Positions 6,852 to 9,857 of a stretch of 9,857 nucleotides of DNA are shown here, one piece after another (position 1 is the stretch's first letter; each line of letters opens with the position of its first letter). Source of the DNA: an uncultured Micavibrio sp. (GTDB lineage Bacteria > Pseudomonadota > Alphaproteobacteria > Micavibrionales > UBA1664); assembly GCA_937896295.1 (NCBI GenBank), contig CALBME010000103.1, positions 1 through 9,857 on the forward strand, read 5' to 3'. Below the pieces are notes generated by a model. The model saw only the letters and a list, made by a program, of their open reading frames with translations, did not search any database and had not been told where the DNA came from. The position numbers were made by a program, and so were the translations under genes.

Positions 6852-6875
6852 GTTCGATTTTGAAGGAGGACTCAC

Positions 6876-8069
6876 ATGTCTCATTCCATCCCGCAGAACA
6901 CCGCAGCCCCGCGCATCAAGACGCCGCTGGTCCAGCAATATCACGGCGACGTCGCTGACGTGGTCCGCTCGATTCAGCCTGCGCGCCCCCTGTACCTGAC
7001 CTGGCCCGAGCGCCTGGCCGACAACGCGAAGCAGTTCCTGACCCAGTTTCCGGGCGAAACCGTCTATGCCACCAAGTGCAACGCGGACAAGGCTGTCATT
7101 CAGGCCCTGTACCGTGCCGGCGTGCGCGCATTTGACGTCGCCAGCATCGACGAGGTGCGTCTGGTGCGTAAAATTGCGCCCCGCGCCAAGCTGTACTTCA
7201 TGCACACCATCAAGTCGCCCGAAGCGATTGCCGAGGCCTACAAGGTCCACGGCGTGCGCGCCTTCGTGCTCGACAGCATGGACGAGCTGTACAAAATCAT
7301 GCGTTCGACCGAACTGGCTCAGGATCTCGAGCTGTTCGTGCGCCTCGCCTTGCCGAAAAACAGCAAGGCCGCCATCGACTTTTCGTCGAAATTCGGCGCC
7401 CTGCCCTATGACGCAGCCGAACTGCTCAAGGCCTGCCGCCCGGTCGCCACGCGCCTTGGCCTGTGCCTGCATGTCGGCACGCAGACGATCGACCCGGCCG
7501 CTTACAAGCGCGCCATCAAGGTCGCCAACCGCGTGATCCGCGCATCGAAAGTGACCCTCGACGTCCTCGACATCGGCGGCGGCTTCCCGGTTCAGTATCC
7601 GGGCCAGCCTATCCCCGCCTTTGGCGAGTACATGGACACGATCATGACCGCCCTGCGCGCCGAGAAACTCGACCACCTGCCGCTGATGTGCGAGCCGGGC
7701 CGCGCCCTCGTGGCCACTGCCGGTTCGCTGGTCGTGCGCGTGGAAGCCCGCAAAGGCGACCTGCTGCACATCAACGACGGCACCTATGGCGGCCTGTTCG
7801 ACGCCGGCAAGCAGATCAAGGGCCGCTTTGCGACCCGCGCGATCGCAGCGCCCGCCGGTCAGGTCCGTTCGGGCGAACAGACGGGCTTCCGCTTTGCCGG
7901 TCCCACCTGCGATTCCATCGACATGATGCAGGGTCCGTTCATGCTGCCCGACGACGTCGTCGCGGGCGACTGGATCGAGATCCAGGTCATGGGCGCGTAT
8001 TCGCAGTCGATGCGCTCGGACTTCAACGGCTTCGGCGCATCGATGCGCGCCCTGATGGCCGGGAAGTAA
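6876..8069 (+). CDS. Type III PLP-dependent ornithine (ornithine/lysine) decarboxylase
   Basis: This 397-residue enzyme belongs to the alanine-racemase-fold (fold type III) decarboxylases related to eukaryotic ODC. It should convert ornithine to putrescine and CO2 in the cytoplasm; activity on lysine (cadaverine) is possible in this subgroup. Visible features are the PLP lysine K67 in 'YATKCN', the 'FDVAS' strand, the phosphate-binding 'DIGGGF' (232-237), 'EPGR' (273-276), and the catalytic C345 followed by D346 in 'GPTCDSID'. 'GAYSQSMRSDFNGFG' lies near the C-terminus. Length and motifs are complete, so it should be active. The start is fixed by AAGGAGGA (6863-6870), 5 nt before ATG. It opens a three-gene polyamine cluster and is followed by a hairpin that may tune downstream expression. 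Ornithine versus lysine preference cannot be settled from motifs alone. Confidence 0.9.
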   Translation: MSHSIPQNTAAPRIKTPLVQQYHGDVADVVRSIQPARPLYLTWPERLADNAKQFLTQFPGETVYATKCNADKAVIQALYRAGVRAFDVASIDEVRLVRKIAPRAKLYFMHTIKSPEAIAEAYKVHGVRAFVLDSMDELYKIMRSTELAQDLELFVRLALPKNSKAAIDFSSKFGALPYDAAELLKACRPVATRLGLCLHVGTQTIDPAAYKRAIKVANRVIRASKVTLDVLDIGGGFPVQYPGQPIPAFGEYMDTIMTALRAEKLDHLPLMCEPGRALVATAGSLVVRVEARKGDLLHINDGTYGGLFDAGKQIKGRFATRAIAAPAGQVRSGEQTGFRFAGPTCDSIDMMQGPFMLPDDVVAGDWIEIQVMGAYSQSMRSDFNGFGASMRALMAGK

Positions 8070-8091
8070 CCTCCCCTAAAACCATAAGATT

Positions 8092-8120
8092 CCAGCGGAA
8101 ATTTGTTGAATTTCCGCTGG
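8092..8120 (+). promoter_or_regulatory. Perfect intercistronic hairpin without U-tract
   Basis: CCAGCGGAAATT (8092-8103) and AATTTCCGCTGG (8109-8120) form a perfect 12-bp stem with a 5-nt loop in the 98-bp gap between decarboxylase and condensing enzyme. The following bases (GGATGCTTAG) are not T-rich, so full intrinsic termination is unlikely. It could stabilise the upstream mRNA 3' end, mark a processing site or give partial termination. The genes may therefore be differently expressed although on one transcript. Confidence 0.6.
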
Positions 8121-8167
8121 GGATGCTTAGTTTAACCCTGAAATCCTGAACATGTTGGAGAAGTAGT

Positions 8168-9241
8168 ATGAGCGCAAACGCAAGCCGCAAAGTGACCAGC
8201 AACAAGAAAGCCGAACTGCTTTCCAAAGTGGTCGAACACATCGATATCAAGTCCTTCGACGCCCGCCCCATCGTCAATTCGATGGCCAAGATGTCGTTCA
8301 CCAGCCGCGACATGGCGCGTGCGACCGAAATCTACAACATGATGCTGAACGACAAGGACTGCGCGATCTTCCTGACGCTCGCGGGCTCGACCTCGGCTGC
8401 CGGCTGCATGGACATTTACGCCGACCTGATCAAGAACAACATGATCGACGGCATCGTCGCCACCGGCGCATCCATCGTCGACATGGACTTCTTTGAAGGC
8501 CTTGGCTTCAAGCACTATCAGGGTCACAAGGAAGGCCAGGCCGGTGTTAATGACGGCCAGCTGCGTGAACTCTACATCGACCGTATCTACGATACGTATA
8601 TCGACGAGGAAGACCTCCAGGCCGTTGACCACACGATCTTCGAGATCGCGCAGACCTGCGAACGCCGCCCCTATTCGTCCCGCGAATTCATCCGCGAAAT
8701 GGGCAAATACCTGGTCAAGCACGGCAAGAAGGAAAACAGCCTCGTCAAACTCGCCTACGAGAACGACGTGCCCATCTTCTGCCCGGCTTTCTCGGATTCT
8801 TCCGCCGGTTTCGGCCTGGTCAAACACCAGGTGGAAAACCCCGGCAACTACATGTCGATCGACTCTGTCGCCGACTTCCGCGAACTGACCGACCTGAAAA
8901 TCCACGCCGGTACCACAGGCCTGTTCATGGTCGGCGGTGGCGTGCCGAAGAACTTCGTGCAGGACACGGTCGTCTGCGCCGAAATCCTGGGCCACGAAGA
9001 CGTCGCCGTGCACAAATACGCCGTGCAGATCACGGTGGCCGACGTGCGTGACGGCGCCTGCTCGTCCTCGACGCTGCAGGAAGCCGCAAGCTGGGGCAAG
9101 GTCACGACCGTTCACGAACAGATGGTCTTCGCCGAAGGCACATCCGTCATCCCGCTGATGATGTCGGCGGCGTACCACGAAGGCGCCTGGAAACAGCGCA
9201 AGAAACGGGCGCTCGCAAAACAGTTCAAGAACGACAAATAA
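8168..9241 (+). CDS. Deoxyhypusine synthase-like polyamine synthase (homospermidine synthase-like)
   Basis: The 357-residue protein belongs to the deoxyhypusine synthase (DHS) family, whose members use NAD to move an aminobutyl group to an amine via an enzyme lysine imine. Bacteria lack eIF5A, so it should join two small amines: putrescine plus putrescine to sym-homospermidine, or agmatine-type substrates to a bis-guanidino analogue. The catalytic lysine is kept (K311 in 'EAASWGKV', with E305 and W309 aligned to human E323 and W327), as is K261 in 'GGGVPKN'. Human spermidine contacts H288 and D316 align with N262 and C298, so substrate binding differs from true DHS. 'LTLAGSTSAAGCMDIY' and 'IVATGASIVDMDFF' match the NAD-binding region. 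GGAG lies 7 nt before ATG 8168. The neighbouring putrescine- and agmatine-metabolising genes support this role; the true substrate is uncertain. The name speY has been used for bacterial DHS homologues. Confidence 0.88.
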   Translation: MSANASRKVTSNKKAELLSKVVEHIDIKSFDARPIVNSMAKMSFTSRDMARATEIYNMMLNDKDCAIFLTLAGSTSAAGCMDIYADLIKNNMIDGIVATGASIVDMDFFEGLGFKHYQGHKEGQAGVNDGQLRELYIDRIYDTYIDEEDLQAVDHTIFEIAQTCERRPYSSREFIREMGKYLVKHGKKENSLVKLAYENDVPIFCPAFSDSSAGFGLVKHQVENPGNYMSIDSVADFRELTDLKIHAGTTGLFMVGGGVPKNFVQDTVVCAEILGHEDVAVHKYAVQITVADVRDGACSSSTLQEAASWGKVTTVHEQMVFAEGTSVIPLMMSAAYHEGAWKQRKKRALAKQFKNDK

Positions 9242-9252
9242 GATACTGAAAA

Positions 9253-9270
9253 CCCCGGCGAAAGCCGGGG
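9253..9270 (+). promoter_or_regulatory. Intercistronic GNRA-loop hairpin
   Basis: CCCCGGC (9253-9259) and GCCGGGG (9264-9270) form a perfect 7-bp GC-only stem capped by a GAAA tetraloop, 11 nt after the preceding stop. The following bases, TCATTCCTTG, are only moderately T-rich and run straight into the Shine-Dalgarno of the next gene. It is at best a weak terminator and more likely an mRNA-stability or processing element. Confidence 0.6.
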
Positions 9271-9292
9271 TCATTCCTTGAAGGAGATTTCC

Positions 9293-9857
9293 ATGCCCGC
9301 CAAGCCGCAAATCATGACACACCCTGTCGAAGTCATGCCCGTTCCCGCCGAATGGGCACCGCAGGCCCGTATCTGGACCGCCTTCCCCAGCCACGCCGAT
9401 CTGTGGCTCGACAACCTCGCCCCCGCGCAGGAGGAGGTCGCCGCCATGATCCGCCATCTGGTCGAGGGCAAGACCCCCGTCACCGTGCTGGCCATGGGCG
9501 ACGCGGCGATCAAACGCGCCAAAGACCTGGTCGGCGACATCGCCACGATCATCCCCGGCAATTTCGGCGACATCTGGCTGCGCGATACCGGCCCCATTTT
9601 CGTGAAAACGTCCGAAGGCCTGCGTGCCGCGCGTTTCAAAACAAATGGCTGGGGCGGAAAATACGATCTGGAACATGACGACACGGTCGGCGACGAAGTC
9701 GCCGCCGCCGCCGGCACACCCATCATCCGCAACGACTTCATCATTGAGGGTGGCGCGCTGGAACATGACGGTCAGGGCATGATCCTGACCACGCGCCAGT
9801 GCGTGCTTAACAAGAACCGCAATGGCTGGGACCAGATGACCGCCGAACGCGCCATCA
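9293..9857 (+). CDS. aguA: Agmatine deiminase, 3' partial
   Basis: The first 188 codons of a peptidyl-arginine-deiminase-family (Porphyromonas type) agmatine deiminase are present; the gene runs off the right edge. The enzyme hydrolyses agmatine to N-carbamoylputrescine and ammonia, which N-carbamoylputrescine amidase (AguB) turns into putrescine. Diagnostic stretches are 'MPAEW'-like 'VPAEWAPQARIWTAFP' near the N-terminus, 'WLRDTGPIFV' (95-104, with the substrate-binding Asp at 98), 'NGWGGKYD', and 'IEGGALEHDG' (from I151, catalytic-site Glu E152). The catalytic His and Cys of the family lie in the missing part and cannot be checked. AAGGAGAT (9281-9288) fixes ATG 9293. It is 51 bp behind the DHS-like gene and most likely cotranscribed. 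Agmatine deiminase is preferred over arginine deiminase-type relatives because of motif spacing and the neighbouring polyamine genes. Confidence 0.9.
   Translation, partial: MPAKPQIMTHPVEVMPVPAEWAPQARIWTAFPSHADLWLDNLAPAQEEVAAMIRHLVEGKTPVTVLAMGDAAIKRAKDLVGDIATIIPGNFGDIWLRDTGPIFVKTSEGLRAARFKTNGWGGKYDLEHDDTVGDEVAAAAGTPIIRNDFIIEGGALEHDGQGMILTTRQCVLNKNRNGWDQMTAERAI

Larger units (their letters stand above)
6461..6875 (+). promoter_or_regulatory. Long non-coding leader/promoter region of the polyamine cluster
   Basis: These 415 bases between the terminator and the decarboxylase hold no convincing gene. They contain a 13-bp palindrome TTGATTGTATCAA (6574-6586), repeat copy 2 (6620-6719), two very short reading frames starting at 6716 and 6721, and a hairpin at 6813-6851. 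The region must contain the cluster's promoter, since a strong terminator lies just upstream. I could not identify a convincing -35/-10 pair; TTGATA (6525-6530) with TAGTTT (6547-6552) is the best weak candidate. Confidence 0.5.

Noticed and set aside
6833..6959. Upstream ATG frame overlapping the start of the decarboxylase gene
   Set aside because: It lacks a Shine-Dalgarno sequence, starts in the loop of a hairpin and shows no peptide motif; a regulatory uORF is not supported.
6804..7769. 321-codon open frame on the minus strand opposite the decarboxylase
   Set aside because: The decarboxylase on the plus strand has all catalytic motifs and a strong ribosome site; the antisense frame has none.
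8092..8120. Rho-independent terminator after the decarboxylase
   Set aside because: The stem is perfect but no T run follows it, in contrast with the two clear terminators in this window.
8168..9241. True deoxyhypusine synthase acting on eIF5A
   Set aside because: Bacteria have no eIF5A, two human spermidine-contact residues are changed, and the neighbours are polyamine metabolism genes.
8132..9766. 544-codon open frame on the minus strand opposite the DHS-like and agmatine deiminase genes
   Set aside because: It is antisense to two clear enzyme genes, has low-complexity Gly/Val/Asp/His-rich composition typical of reverse reading of GC-rich codons, and shows no family motif.

Overview
The window is GC-rich, with G/C-heavy third codon positions and compact gene spacing. 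The gene content (a DinG/XPD-like helicase of the long alphaproteobacterial type, a short YdcH-family protein, a type III ornithine decarboxylase) points to an alphaproteobacterium. I cannot place it more precisely; a lineage near Rhodospirillales or Micavibrionales is a guess. No tRNA, rRNA, CRISPR array, insertion sequence or phage gene is visible.

Left part (1-2830): the C-terminal portion of a large protein that I read as a methyltransferase tail followed by two degenerate Nudix-like domains, running in from the left edge. Next come a 98-residue protein of unknown function with a strong intrinsic terminator, and a convergent YdcH-family (DUF465) protein with a Cys/His-rich tail on the minus strand. 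A 107-bp divergent spacer with an FNR/FixK-like palindrome separates this from the helicase.

Middle (2830-6875): a 961-residue superfamily 2 iron-sulphur helicase with all main motifs and a novel-looking N-terminal domain, then an unrecognised ~160-residue protein closed by a perfect bidirectional terminator. Two intergenic regions, on either side of the unknown gene, carry imperfect direct copies of a ~100-bp element with cores of 39 and 24 identical bases. This element is the least explained structure in the window.

Right part (6876-9857): a polyamine gene cluster on the plus strand. It encodes a type III ornithine decarboxylase (putrescine production), a deoxyhypusine-synthase-like enzyme that in a bacterium must act on small polyamines (homospermidine or a guanidino analogue) rather than on eIF5A, and the first 188 codons of an agmatine deiminase. 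Each gene has a good Shine-Dalgarno sequence. The genes are separated by perfect hairpins without U-tracts, and a long structured leader precedes the first gene. The likely logic is that ornithine- and agmatine-derived routes to putrescine converge on the NAD-dependent condensing enzyme; an N-carbamoylputrescine amidase gene would be expected just beyond the right edge.
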